Positions 50,588 through 63,865 of a stretch of DNA of 64,000 bases are shown piece after piece (position 1 is the stretch's first letter; each line of letters opens with the position of its first letter). The notes beneath the pieces are model-generated. The model was not told where the DNA came from, made no database searches, and saw nothing but the letters and a program-made list of their open reading frames with translations. The position numbers were made by a program, and so were the translations under genes. Source of the stretch: Trichoplax sp. H2 (taxonomy: Eukaryota > Placozoa > Uniplacotomia > Trichoplacea); contig NOWV01000017.1 of NCBI GenBank assembly GCA_003344405.1, positions 682,001 through 746,000 on the forward strand, in the 5' to 3' direction.

Positions 50588-53500
50588 ATGGCTAAAATCA
50601 ATGATAGTTTCTTACTATGCCGTAATAATGCAGCGGAAGATTTTGTCGTTGGCATTGCTCAACATTCATCTCTCAATAGGATTATTGTCACCTATGCTAA
50701 AAAGGGAATCTATGTCTATGATGTAAGTCTCTATCTACTAAATGCTCATCATGCGATATTGTAGTCGTTGTATACTGTAGGGCATGCTTCTAATTTCAAT
50801 TAACTTGGTAGCTAATATTGGCATGTAGTAAACGAATCTGCAATCGATATCTCTTGCATAACTGAGATCAGTATGTTGATCTTATGACTGGCCTATCACC
50901 TTGTTTGTCATTCACATTCGTTGTGGTACAGTTAACCCTAACACAATGCTGTACATATTCGATTGTAAGAGATATATGGTGTTGTTCTTCTAGTTTTACC
51001 AATCTTAGGATAGATAGAAATTTCCATCAGTTAGATATAAAGTAAAAGGATATATTTTATTGTTAAAATCTTACTTGTAACACCATGGTAATGGATGAAA
51101 TTGAACGTGATTATATGTGCAATCTTGCTATAGTATGAAGAAAAAAGTGCCTACAAAAGTTGGTCCGTAGAGCAAAGATACCATGCAACAAATTATGCTG
51201 TCCAAGTAGAAAGTACCAACGATTATTACTGTGTCTTCAATGAAAAGGTTAGGCTGGGTATAGCTGTTATTATCAATATTATAATAAATTAACTCATGAG
51301 CACCAATGAGCGAGCAATAAGTATGGTTTGGAAGTAACACACTCTCAGTAAATGAAGGCTAAATACTCCAACGAGATTATAAAATTATTGAACTACTATG
51401 GAAATTATAATTCAAACAATAACAGTAAAGACTTAACTGCTAGGATAGACCATCGTTACTAGATAATTAATTAATATTCAACGATGACATGTAGTAATAG
51501 CCTACAATAGCATCCGAAAGAATGACTTTATGTTGGCATTTTACATTTCAGGATATTTTCCAGTGGAGCGACCATTGCCCAACATTCGGTGAATTTTCTC
51601 ACATTTCTGTAAGTACGCTTTAAAGTTAGATCTTGATAATATTAAGTATTCAAGTATCAAATTAGCTAGATATACCCTACGTACGGGCGTTAAATTTAAT
51701 CGTTAAATTCGAAATAAGTGATGATATTTCAATTTCATTAGTATTTACTTGGATTAAATAATACTGATTAATTAGCTTATCAGACAAATGTACTGCACGC
51801 GTATTTTAATGCCTATTGATTTGATGTCATAAAGAAATATGCTGAACTAATGCCATTGTTTCCTGCAATTGTATTCGCATGACTTATTAAAATATCTTTA
51901 CGATACTCATAATCATCAAACAACTTGTATAACGCAGGTTGAAAAGCCAGTCTATCGACTTCATGCACCAACAACTACACCCATTGTAACTTTAAACCAG
52001 CCAATTATAATCTCTACGGATGGAACTGTAGCTCTGATGTCATCTAGTAATTCCAATGATACAATGCCCACAACCCGTAAGAGAGCTAAAAGAACAAAAC
52101 CAAAGTGAGTTTAAAATTACCGTGTACATACAACGAACAAGAAATAGCTACGATGTTATAACCTATGTAGTACCAATAGATTAATTTTTGTTCAAAACTG
52201 TGAATTAAAGTGATATACAGGTCGTTTGGAGTTCAATTTGGAGCCAAAAGAATAATTTTTTGTACGTAGGAATAATAACTTGTCGGGTAAGCAAACGATA
52301 GACTTTGAAAATTATCCAATAAATATCTATGAAGAGATAATTTTAATGACATTTTTGTGCTAAACATTTTTATTGCCTAGGACGATGAATACTATCTTAA
52401 TGTCAAAGAATTACAAGATCAAAATCAGTCATTTGTCGATGTTCTGATGGCTAAATTATCAATCGACAAGCAGGTAATTTAGTTAACAACCTATAGCACA
52501 ACTACTAATTGATGATTTCGATTATGTGAACCTTTAGATCCAATAGTTTTCGTACAATGTATGTTAATGATGTAAAATTCTTTGTAACGTTTATACATGT
52601 ACTCTAGTAGATAATGCTAATCTTGTTCTATTCCAATCTTAGACCGATCTTCTAGCGATGGATTACAATTTTTCTCGAAATATCTTAGTCTCCCAATGTA
52701 AGAATTGAATTTTCATTAAAATTGCGATTTTTATAACTCTTTGTTTTGATCTCTGTTAAATTTCTTACTGACTCTTTATCATAGGGTCGGATAAATCATT
52801 ACGCCAAAGTCCGAATATTACTAATCTATTACAAAGTAAAACTTCATTATCAGAGGAAGATAGCCGTATCAATTTACAAGTAGTACAATATAATTCCTTA
52901 TCCGATGTTAAGAAAAGCCAATCTAAGGTAAATTTCTTGCATTGCTGGGTCTGTGTTGATATTAGTACAGCTATAAGATGCAATTACTGTTGGTATAATT
53001 GTCTAGGTATCATTAGCTTTACTTAACTCGCAATATGTTGTCAGTGCCGAGAAGAGCGTTGATGGTGATAACACAGGTATGTACCGGTTTAATTTGAACT
53101 GTGACAATACTGCAAATTTATCCAACCTATCGGATACTGACCATTATATAAATTTATAATTACAGAAGCAATACTGTCGTTATGGGATTTAACATTTGGA
53201 ACTTTGCAATGCCGTCATAACTTATTGGAAAGTCTAAAGCTTGACGAAGATATTGCTCAATCTTCAGATAACACTTTACAAGTAAGTAATGAATGGCCTT
53301 TATGTAGCTTTCTATCTTCACCTATCTGACTACCTTCAAGACACTCCTATACTTGCTTACTAAATACATTAATAACAAGTACTATTAATTTACAGCATGA
53401 TTTTATATTTTTCTACGGTACTCCTTAACAATTACTCTTATTTGTTCTTATAGATTGTGAACATCTCTCCATATTTATTTATCGCTATTGATACCGCTGT

Positions 53501-56215
53501 GATTGTGTGTTATTACGAATGTCAACCAGCTTCATTGTTGTCTGTTTTGGGTATGAAAATGCCTTCAACCAGGTTAGACTGAATTTAACGAAAGTTTATA
53601 TGACAAAGTTTGAAATCGTAGAAAATCGAATATTCTTTTGTAATGTAATAATACTGATTACGCATTAACAAATTGAATTACGGTAGTTCAAGTTTTATAA
53701 GGAAATACGACGTATACTGACAGTACTATGGTTGTATTCTTTTAAATAATAGTGATAGTAACTCTGTATGTACAAATACCATTAATATATCGGATTGGAA
53801 GGGTCACGAGAAGGTATCAGTAGTTTTGATATTTACTACTACTACATGACTAATGATTAGTACTAGCTCTTAAAAGCTACTGTACTCAACTTCATAATGC
53901 TGTCTATTATAGGATCAAAACTTACTACAAGCATGGAATAAGGCAGCTTCTTATTTATCAAATGAAAGTAACGTTAGTATCTATACAATAAGGCTCATAA
54001 ATTTCTTAATTGCTTGAATTTAGTAGTTGAGAGAACAAAGTTATTGATTAAATCTGATACGATAAAGTAATTTAGGGTGAGATGTTAAATTTTATCTATA
54101 TTCATCCTTGCTATGCTGATAATATACACAGTATACGGCCGTGAAAAAATTCGAAAAAGCTGTTGATGAAGTCTTATCTGCTTTGAGTCCTGTAAAGGTA
54201 ATCACGACCAGCATAACCTAACAAGTCTAAAGTGTAGCTGTATAACATCATAAAATGTATGCGTAATATTTCTTTTTTTTCCGTGGATGAAGGGCTATGC
54301 CAAAGCTATGTACTGCAACGCTTTATCTCAATTACTGCATCAGTGCATCGTTATGGAAAAGATTTGGCCAAGAAATGCTTTTATAAAACTTATTCGCGCG
54401 AATGGGATATCATTTAGGTTATGATCCTATTAGTTTTCTCTGAATGGATTATTCTTCTGGTGCAAATGGATTGATTGTTATAAAGCCTAACCTTTATAAT
54501 GCTGTTAAAAACTGATGCCATTTGTTAATTTTTAATTGTAGTGCTTGCCCATCACTCTTTCCGACTATATTCGAAAAAGATGATATGGTATTTGTGATAC
54601 CCCACTCAATATCGGTGATTTTTATTAATTCCTCATTCAAATTTACTACTATTGTAATTGTAGGTTCTGTTTTTACTTGCTGTTAAAAAAATTCGCAACT
54701 TATCAGAAGCTGTTATCGTGAGAGGGATGAAATATATTCTGTTGTAAGTGCAGTGAATGTTACACCCTACCCAATAACCTTAAAAGAAAACTATTAACAA
54801 TCCAGATTTTTAAAAATAAAATGCTCGTATATGTCATGATTGTATTATTCTTGCAAAATCGTGTCTTATTCTACATCATTTAGTCAAGTATCATCAATTA
54901 TTTTATTTTTATTATCGATGAGCCATGGACATGGTAATCTTTTCGTTACAGTTTAGGATAACGAACATTGTCGTAATATTATTGATTGCCGCTGTCTGGA
55001 AATTATTCCGTGTTACGGTTTCTTAATGTCTAAATATGATTATGATCACTTTCAGGGCAAGCGAATCAGTTATTACAGAAGCAGATAAAGAATTAAAGAA
55101 AAACGATGATTCTGAATTGAATGAAACATTAATTGAATTCAACGATATTCAAATCACAAAGCGAAAGGCTGAATACTTGTATCCTGTTATAAAAATTTTA
55201 CTAACCCACCAAGGGTTGCTATATTTCTACGAAATATTAAAATAATGAGCGTGATAGTCCATTTTAATACCTTTCATATTTTCTGCACTCTAATTAAAAA
55301 TATCTGAAATAGGGTTATTTTCTTAATATAAACAATCAGAAATTTGCTCTTGAGGCAGTTAAATAGTCATCTTTATTTTATGAATGAAGAATTGAGGACG
55401 TTCACTGTTCAAGAATGTTTGGTATGATACATTCTAATTCTGATTGATCTTAAATTATTATGGAGTGAATTGTTTCCTATATTTACTGAAGTTAAAATTT
55501 AATGTTTTTAATGGATAGCTTTATGAGTTGGAAAGCAAACTATAGAAAAATGACCGATATAAAATTAAACTTTATGTTATCATTTTTCATTACAGGCTCT
55601 TGTACGATATTTAATATACTTATTGAAGCTGTGTATAGATGACAAAAACCACCGAATGAAAGCTATCAAACAAACCTTGGTTAGAATTATCACATACTTA
55701 CTTTACAGTAAATGATAGTTACTAACGCAGAATGAGAAAATTTTTTGTTCTGTATTGTAACTTTATACATGCCAATAGATGTAGCTGATACTGCATAATC
55801 ATAATATTTATTGATCGTTTAACGTTTTGATTAAATTTTTATAATCCTAGGTTCTAGACTGGATAAATGCACTGTTGGATTCGCATTACATTCAGTTTAC
55901 TTTATCAAAGGATGCACATCAAGTTATTAAGGAATTATTTCAGCTTGTTCAAACGCAAGTAAGCCGTCTAAATTTATTTTTGCCGAGATTCTAATGATAC
56001 CATGTTACTAGTCTGCAAATTTTATCTTTTCTTATATCAAAGGAGAAGCTTCGATGTATACATTAAATTGATGAAATTTATTTTTGTTTTTGTAGATTCA
56101 TATTTACGATAAAATTCATCGCCTACGTGGGTTCTTAGAGTATTTTAGAGGTTCTTTTAGTTTATCCAAGCCAAAACAAATCCAAAATTATTCTATTGAA
56201 GTAATATCATTATAA
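50588..56215 (+). CDS. NOL11: Nucleolar protein 11 (SSU processome), about 20 exons
   Basis: Component of the t-UTP/UTPA part of the small-subunit processome, needed for pre-rRNA transcription and 18S processing in the nucleolus. Exons with phase support: 50588-50722, 51552-51608, 51938-52104, 52221-52265, 52381-52473, 52643-52697, 52785-52927, 53007-53076, 53166-53281, 53454-53572, 53753-53813, 53913-53972, 54132-54197, 54293-54417, 54542-54587, 54664-54743, 55056-55214, 55340-55421, 55596-55679, 55851-55958, 56096-56215. Recognisable segments: VEKPVYRL (human AEVYRIL region), ILSLWDLTFGTLQ (human LSVWNIKFQTLQ), WPRNAFIKLI (YPRNCLMQLI), VLDWINALLDSH (IMDWICLLLDAN) and the terminal YSIEV. The N-terminal half is a beta-propeller-like region, the C-terminal half helical. 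One exon probably remains unplaced between 51609 and 51937, and the 52265/52381 join does not phase. Confidence 0.92.
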
Positions 56216-59200
56216 CCTTGATGTTTAATACTACAGATATTTCAGCGTGCATTTAACTCTACCGGTAGCAGTCATGATACGAGATACTACTCTATAGCTA
56301 TAGCTTTCATAAATTTTTCAAAATTCATACGAGATATTAATATCTTATCAAATAAATGTACTGTATATTGTCTTAAAATGGAGAAGGAACGGTTACATAC
56401 TTTACTCACGTACATTATATCGTATACATTATTAATACGTCTAAGATGTAAAAAATTACACAAATTAATCCGGACACGGAATGTCAGAGGTTATAATGCA
56501 CGGTGTGAAATGTTTATAAGTTGTTATGTATACGAAATTGGAGATACGAAATGAATTTATATAAGTACTTTAGCTATTTTTACAGGTTAGGATGCTTTAC
56601 AGACGTTAAGATAACATGTTATCATTACTGATTGATAAAGTTATCTAATTGACACTTTTTATTTACAAAATGCTGTACATATAATGAATATGAAAATTCC
56701 CATATGCAAAGGACTACATACTACATCAATAGAGATAAATGTGTGATGACCAGTTTAGTTTAGTTTAAATGTTACTGCAATGGAAATGAATATGTCGTAT
56801 AGTTGTTCATGCCTCCAAAAATAACGGAAATTCTTGTAGATGTATGGTTTGCCGTCTAACGATGAATGCATTGAAAAATTTGAAACTAGAAAATTACATT
56901 GCAATTGAGTTATTAGCTATCATAGTATGGGTATTATACTGTTACAAATAGCAATTTAAAAATCAATAATTACTTTCTATATAATAAATCACTGCAGAGT
57001 AGAAAATCGAAACTACTGTATTTTAATTAGTTCCTTTTAACAGATTACGACGACATTAATGTGCTATTAACGTACTACTTGCATAACCTCACAAGTAGAA
57101 GTTCCATTAAAAGGCAATGTTGCTAATTCTAAAATTAATTTTCTGCGTTCTATCAAACATAACTAGCGCAAATACACTTTAGTATTTATAAGCTAGCATC
57201 AACATCTGGAATTTTAGTTTACCGTATCCTTTATTTCCTTTATTCGTGGATATCTTTATCTTGGTCAAATCAGATCATTGTCTAGCTTTTGATGGGCAAG
57301 GCATAGAATGTTAGACAGACTACCTTATAATATTAGGATACCTTTCAAAACGTTGTTGTTTTCAATAATACCCTAAGACGTTAACAAACATCAAGAAATT
57401 ATGTATTGTGAATTAGTTTTTCATAAATAGAGTGCTAGGTAAATAAACCAGTCGTTGGCCCGTCGATATTCCCGTTCTATAAATTATGATCGATAGTTAG
57501 CATAAGATATGACTTGATTTTATCGTTATCGATGTTGTTATTTCTGAATAATTTGTATTGACAAGGATATTCTTTTTATTGCCAATATAGTAAATGTATA
57601 TCGAAAATAATTCTTACATGACAGATTATTTATTTTTAAAAATCTATGAATCAACGATTACGTAGTGGGTTAATTAAGAGATTGCATTACAATCGCTGTA
57701 TAAAAGTTATTGTATCTAACAATCGTCTTGCTTAGTCATTTCTACCTCATTCAATATCTGTATTCAATTAGATTACAATAGCAAAGGCTACATGATAGGA
57801 AATCATTTTTGACAGTGTCAAAGAGTCTGATAAACGCCGATAAACTCTATTTTAGGCGATCCATCATCAGGTAATAGAGTGAAACATAAACTAGTTTCTT
57901 AGATAGTTACTTTATTCGATGGTGTTATTACCATAACATCAGACAATAGTAAAAAAGATATAGATCTAATTATTGCATATAATTAAAAGTAAGCATGGAT
58001 ATGCCTTTTAACAGTAAATATATAATTACAGCGATGGAATAAGACTTGGAAAATATGTATTGATATCTGTGCCGGCAATAGTTATTGGTACTAGTTTGTC
58101 ATGGTCGTAGTTGTAACTCTTGCAGGATAGAATAAGACAATGTATATCAAAGATCCATGGCTAAAATGTGATAAAATGCGATAACATGATAGGTGCAAAA
58201 AAGAATGCTTAGCCAGCATTAATAATTAATTAGTCCAGATGCGTATGGGGAAGGATAAGATAAGAGCTGCACTTTATGTGTAAATAATATGGAAACAAAT
58301 ACTTTGTTCATCATTATCCTAGTTTAAACTTTGAAGCTTAATGTTATCTCTTGGCATAAATTATATAAGAGTATTGAAATTAAAGATGGTCTAAATCGCA
58401 GCTATTCATTAAACGGAGGAGAAAAAAATCAATCTTGTTCATTACCCGTAGTCTACTTATCCGTTATAATATTTATCATGGTGCAAAAATTAACCATACT
58501 AGCAAGATATTCAAAAAAGAGAAATTGTACTTGATCCCTATAAGCACTAACTTTTACTTTATAAATGATCCAATAGAGAATTGATGATAATACATAATAA
58601 AGCTAGATGTAGAAATAAGATGATAACATTAACGACATGGACAAATTTTTAAAATTAAATGATCGAACTCTATTATTCCTAGTAGTAACTTTTGAAATAA
58701 ACTCAGCCAAAAAAAAGTAAGATATCAAAAGAGAAGTAGGTTTAGGATTAGTAAATTGCAATTAAATTAAGAAATGATAGATAATGTGAGGAGAAAAAAT
58801 ATTGTTGGTAGAATATTCAGTATTAAGGATTTTAAAATTAGGGCAATTATATGTTATAGTTTCAATTAAGCCAATCCTATCAACTTTAAAATTATAATCA
58901 TGGCATAGCTCATTGGCGAATTGTCATGAATAATATATTAAATCATTAGTAAGATTAACAATACTTATACTATCGACTAATTGTTTTTTTTTTTAATACA
59001 AGGAGATAATGGTGTGAAAGGGGATCATATGCATTAAAGTATCTGTAAGGCTTTTATAGAATATAAGGAAAAGTCATCAAAGAAGGGAGAGAAAATTTTT
59101 TATAATGTCATAAAATTATTATGAATGAAACTCGAAATAGAAATGAAAGAGATATTGGCAAAGTTTGACTACAGTAGTCATGCTATGCATGTAAATGAAT

Positions 59201-59804
59201 CTGTCGCCAATCAATAATTAAAATGGACTGTATTTTTTTGCTCTCTCTTAGTCGATAGTCGATGAAATAAGTCAAAATGAACTTTGCAATGTGATCCTAT
59301 AAGTTCGATATGGTAAACTAGACATTGGATGTAATTTAATTAACATCCAATACCATACGGAGATTTTATCTATAAAGGGAAACATTTGGGGGTATCCAAC
59401 TTGCTTGCAAGTTGGTTGTTAATTATCATTCCAGATCGAATTTCTAAATCAATAATCTAATCAAGATATCGCGCGCTATATCTTTTTATTTCAATAAGAG
59501 CAGCCATGTTGGATGACAAGACGATATTGCGGAAGAGTTAAAATGAATAAAAAAAATTTACATGATGACATTAGACAGTCATCATCAAAGGATCAACAAG
59601 AAAAAAACAGTGGCAAATCAACGAAAATACAAAACCGTTGATTTACAGTTGATGCTCAATCTTGATCATGTCAAGCAGAATGATCACATAAGAGAGTAAA
59701 ATCAGTGATAGCAAACATGCTTGATGATTATTTTCTATTTCTATACAATGATGCTATCCATTGATTTTGAGTCTACATTAGACGTCGTTAGGATAAAATC
59801 ATGT
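56216..59804. other. Long spacer after NOL11
   Basis: AT-rich 3.6 kb. I see no coding exons, tRNA, strong repeats or palindrome clusters. The frame at 58331-58534 has no recognisable content. It separates NOL11 from the 3' end of Cys-rich copy B, so both 3' UTRs lie here. Confidence 0.55.
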
Positions 59805-60461
59805 TCAATACGACCACGATAAAGTAGAGAACAATGATGGTAACAGAGCGATGACAAGATACGGATAGAAGTAAGCAGATGTAAAGAATTGCTTAGCATG
59901 ACCGGTCTGATAGATATTTAATAAATTTTCATAACGCTTAATGGAATAGCACTTGCCAGATTGATAACTTTGAACTTGAAATTGTCGACCTTGGCAAAAT
60001 TCACGTCCATTACGATACCAATAATAGATAGGATCACCTTTATAAGTCGCATTGATACATGCATCATAAAGATCTTGACACATATCATCGCAAATGGTTA
60101 ATCGCCGATCGGCGTAGAAATCTTTTTGATCTGGTGCACAGATATAACACATAAGATAAGTTAATGATTGTCGACATTGATCATTAACATTAAATAACGG
60201 TATATTATCGGTAAAGATAGAATCGATTTCAGCTTGATAACAACATGATTGATTACGGAACCAAGAACAGCTGGATAGCTGGGATTGGGGTCGAGCTAAT
60301 CGATTATGAAAATAAGGACAGTATTTGATCGAGGTTGTTGTATTAGTTAAAACAGTTACTTCACACTTTACTTGACGGCTAAATATGATCATCAAGGTTA
60401 GCATGACTATCCAAGCAGTCCATGTTCTAGACCAAATTGCTGTAGTAGAGCTCGATTGCAT
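59805..60461 (-). CDS. Secreted Cys-rich HHIP-N/folate-receptor-like protein, copy B
   Basis: Intronless, 218 aa, the same length as copy A at 32724-33380 and clearly its paralogue. Shared blocks are YC-x-YF-x-NRLA, C-x-WF followed by CC, LMCYIC-x-PDQ, LT-x-C-x-D-x-C, and HWYR/YWYR-x-G-x-EFC. A signal peptide (about residues 14-33, ending near VKCE) and a hydrophobic C-terminal stretch (YPYLVIALLPSLFS) suggest secretion and GPI or membrane anchoring. The ATG at 60461 is the natural start. The cysteine order recalls the N-terminal domain of HHIP and folate receptors, but the beta-propeller of HHIP is absent. The ligand is unknown. Confidence 0.75.
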   Translation of the reverse strand: MQSSSTTAIWSRTWTAWIVMLTLMIIFSRQVKCEVTVLTNTTTSIKYCPYFHNRLARPQSQLSSCSWFRNQSCCYQAEIDSIFTDNIPLFNVNDQCRQSLTYLMCYICAPDQKDFYADRRLTICDDMCQDLYDACINATYKGDPIYYWYRNGREFCQGRQFQVQSYQSGKCYSIKRYENLLNIYQTGHAKQFFTSAYFYPYLVIALLPSLFSTLSWSY

Positions 60462-62979
60462 TTTGAATGTATTTCCTCGATTGCAATCGAGCGATAACGC
60501 TAGCCCAAAGATAACAACAATAATATTATCAAAGTAATTTTTTTTCGATCAATACACTGTTTATCTAATTTGTTGAGATTGTGGTTAAATCCACGTTACT
60601 GCAGAGTCATCATCGTCTTGTTGGCGTTTTTCTCCCCAATAAGATTATAAGATTATTGCTACCAATAGTTAATAGCTGGTTGATCAAAGTCAGCGATGAG
60701 AATGGAAGAGAGTCTTTAGAAATGCCTAATTAAATCTATTTTAGAAGTTCAAGCCCACTTCTCCCTTCTTGTTGCAGTTCCCCCTCCACCGTGAGGCTGC
60801 GTTTGATAGACGCAGCGATACGGGCTTTCAAAAAGCAGTAAGCGGTAGTAGTACAGTATAACGCTCAAATGAGTGATTGCGCTAGTTGACTAATTTTGAT
60901 TTTTGTCCTGGATTTTCTATAGTGTAGTCTGTCCCATCACAGTTTCTAGTATACAAGGTGTTACCGTGATAGTGATTTTAGCACTTTTATCACGTCTGAG
61001 TCTTTTCCTTGTGACAGTTAGTACCAGGGACTTCGTCGCACTCATGCGTCTTGTCCCACTGTCCGTCCAGTGTAGTTTCTTACAGTCCTGTTATCGTCAA
61101 GGTGGTATTAGCACTGTGCACTGTACACTGTAAAAAGGACAGACCCTGCTCGAGCTGCCTGCAGCAGGAGCAAGGATGCTAAGCGGAGCTCCGCCATAGA
61201 CAACGCAAGGCATCGTAGGAAAGTCTACCAGATACACAACGATAGCTACTTTATCAAAACAGTACTTGGTGAGAAGGTAGTTGATCTAAGCTCAATCAAA
61301 ATGCCGCTAAATCATATATTCGTCGCCATTGAATTCGGACTCAGTCTCTTTTATAGTTAGTAGTACAAGATGGTATTGCAGTAGCATAACACCAAGGGAC
61401 ACACTAGTCTAGGGGGCATGCAAACTACTCTCTTGCAACGTTGGCTTTCACCAGACCCAAGGACTATTACAGCAGTCGACAAAATAGGGTAGGATACCTG
61501 CCCAGGGAAAAGCTGCTACAGCAGAATAGAGATTACAAACTTGTAGCAGGATACTAAATGGAGCTCCACAGTAGACAACATAGAGCAGAAAAGCCCACCC
61601 GATACACAACGACCTCTACTTTAGAAAATGCTCCACATTCTACCACATGGAATATGTTCGAACTGTACAGTATGCGTAGACTCGTAGATGAAGCATAACA
61701 TACTGTTTAATAAACGATGTCTTGAATAGCAATGATAGAATGAATAGCGTATATAGATAGACTTAGTATGCATAGCAATGCCAAGTCATGATCATCAAAC
61801 TCAATAAATAGAATCTTAAAACCATGGACTACTAAATTTACCTTAGTAGTCCATGCTTAGGACGTTAGCTAATGTCCTAAATGATTGGTGTACAAGTATA
61901 GTCAATTAATTGACCAAATTGAGAAAATTTTCATGTTTCCTGTACTTTCGGAGCTAATTCTATGCAAAGAAATAGATACTAGATAACTCAATTTATACTC
62001 ATAATGGAACAGGCATAGAACTAAAAATAAAATCGACTAAAGTATTTACGAAAGTAGTTTATGCCGACTGAATCGCAGTAACTCACATGAGTTATACAGT
62101 ATTATCATCGATATTGCGCTAAGCAATGAGACACATCATCACGGCATACTTGAAAGTCTATTCTGAATAAAGAAATAAGTTACGCATGTTATCTTCTAAT
62201 AAAGTATGTCAGCATGTATTTACAATAACATTGGACCGATACAAATATATTTCAAACCATACAGATCTACTATTGACAACACAAGATTGGATACAAGATA
62301 CTACAAGCATTCCATAAACATCTTAATCTATCTCGATTTTAAAAGTATTACAAGCGTACGCGTACAGTTATACTGTAAAATTCTAACCCAGTCCACAAGA
62401 TATACCGATAACATAATTTGCCTACATTTGTATTCGTATGATGATTGACTTTGCGACACAACTATTACAAAATATATTTCACAGGATGGCTAAAGTAATC
62501 GCACATTTAGCGTCATAAATCCATACAAAATATTAGACGCAGATGCTAGTCAAAACACGCAAAACAATACCAAAAAGTAAGCATCATCGCCAATCGATAA
62601 AAATAGAATTCATAATCTAAATTTCATAATTTGATGACTTGAAGGTTTTCAACTCAGTCTAAATTGAGCGAATGGTACGATGTATTATTTTTACCAGTGT
62701 TAACACTGCACTTTAGCCAAGTTAACATTCTGCAATAACGTAACATTAATAACACAACAGGACAATAAGGACGATTTGAATTCTACAACACGAAATAAAT
62801 TAATGAATATCAATAACTAAAGATAAATGACAGTGGTCATGAATTAGAAAGCCATAGTACCACAAATGTACGTACAGTAAAAAGTTCGCGCTGCACATCA
62901 AAAAAGAGCCGAATTTAGTAATCATTTAATTTACGTTCAACAGCAAAGGGTACACATATTCGATTATACAGTAGCAAGA
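60462..62979. other. Repeat-bearing spacer upstream of copy B and downstream of DCTN5
   Basis: 2.5 kb. It contains a small perfect hairpin (ctgcgt...acgcag) at about 60799-60818, GTAC palindromes at 60850-60865 and 61108-61132, and a diverged direct repeat at 61190-61627. Left part: likely promoter of Cys-rich copy B. Right end: DCTN5 3' UTR. No coding sequence is supported; the frames at 60903-61133 and 62206-62448 show no domain. Confidence 0.55.
61190..61627. repeat. Diverged direct repeat, two copies of about 70 bp
   Basis: Copy 1 (about 61190-61255) and copy 2 (about 61554-61625) both read ta-a-tggagctcc, then gtagacaac or atagacaacg, then a gcc/tct-acc stretch, then gatacacaacga followed by ctacttta. 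Sequence before both copies is also similar (gct..-cagcag...ggat), so the repeat may be longer. The spacing is about 365 bp. This may be the remnant of a mobile element; no ends are defined. Confidence 0.6.
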
Positions 62980-63865
62980 TTATTTAGACTCTTTAGACTT
63001 TTTCTGCTTCTTCTCTTCCTTGATTGGAATGAAATGCTGATAATAAGATTTTGTCATGTCGATCATCATTTCTTGCGTACATTCTGGAAGATCAGACTTT
63101 AAAGAGCCAGGAGAGCCAGCAAAGTAAGTAAAAGGAGGAACCACTGTTTCAGGCGGTAACACGGTATCATCAGCTATAGAGCAGCAATCCTTTAGGATAC
63201 ATCGGCGACCCTATAATGGATTATACCCATTTTATTAGGCAATCGCTGACCGTGATAGTACTGCAAAATATCATAAAATTATATGGGACAACAACAACAA
63301 CTGCATTAACTACTAACAATCAATAAGGTCTAGCCGCTGCTACACCATTGAGCATACAATAAAGTACTTGCTTCTCTTAATCAATAAATTACTCGCATAA
63401 ACGTATAAGATGTGTACTTACTATTACACAATTATTTCCAATATGAACATACGATCCTATCTGCGCTGCATTAATGACAGTGTCTTTACCCACGTATACG
63501 TGATCTCCTACCTGTAATGGGAAAAAGGCAACCCTACCGCATAAAGAAAATTATTTTAAATTAATACGATTCTTCACCTTATGAATTGTGTCCAACGGGC
63601 AAACAGGCATATATATACGCAACCTCATAGTGTATACGTACTCTTCAATGAGCTAATGTATCATAGAGTAAATCAAGCTGCAACGACACTAGCAATTAAT
63701 CCATCTTAACGATAATTATATAATTAATACTTCTAGGCTTGCTAACCCTTTACTAAATTTTTTAAAGGGTGGTCTGATAACAGTTCCTTGAGAAATAACG
63801 CAATGGCGACCAATCCTAACGCTTGCTAAATCGCCTCGAATGATACAATCATCTTGAATGATAGT
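62980..63865 (-). CDS. DCTN5: Dynactin subunit 5 (p25), 3' part; gene runs off the right edge
   Basis: Pointed-end dynactin subunit with a left-handed beta helix of hexapeptide repeats; it helps dynactin engage membrane cargo. Exons 5' to 3' within the window: 63747-63865, 63578-63623, 63422-63511, 62980-63210. Matches to the family: [49 protein letters not shown], then [21 protein letters not shown] and [19 protein letters not shown] short Lys-rich tail extends the usual C-terminus. The small exon 63578-63623 replaces the human FFPLHIG segment and is several residues longer; it is supported by phase only. The first roughly 40 residues are not found and probably lie past 64000. Confidence 0.95.
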
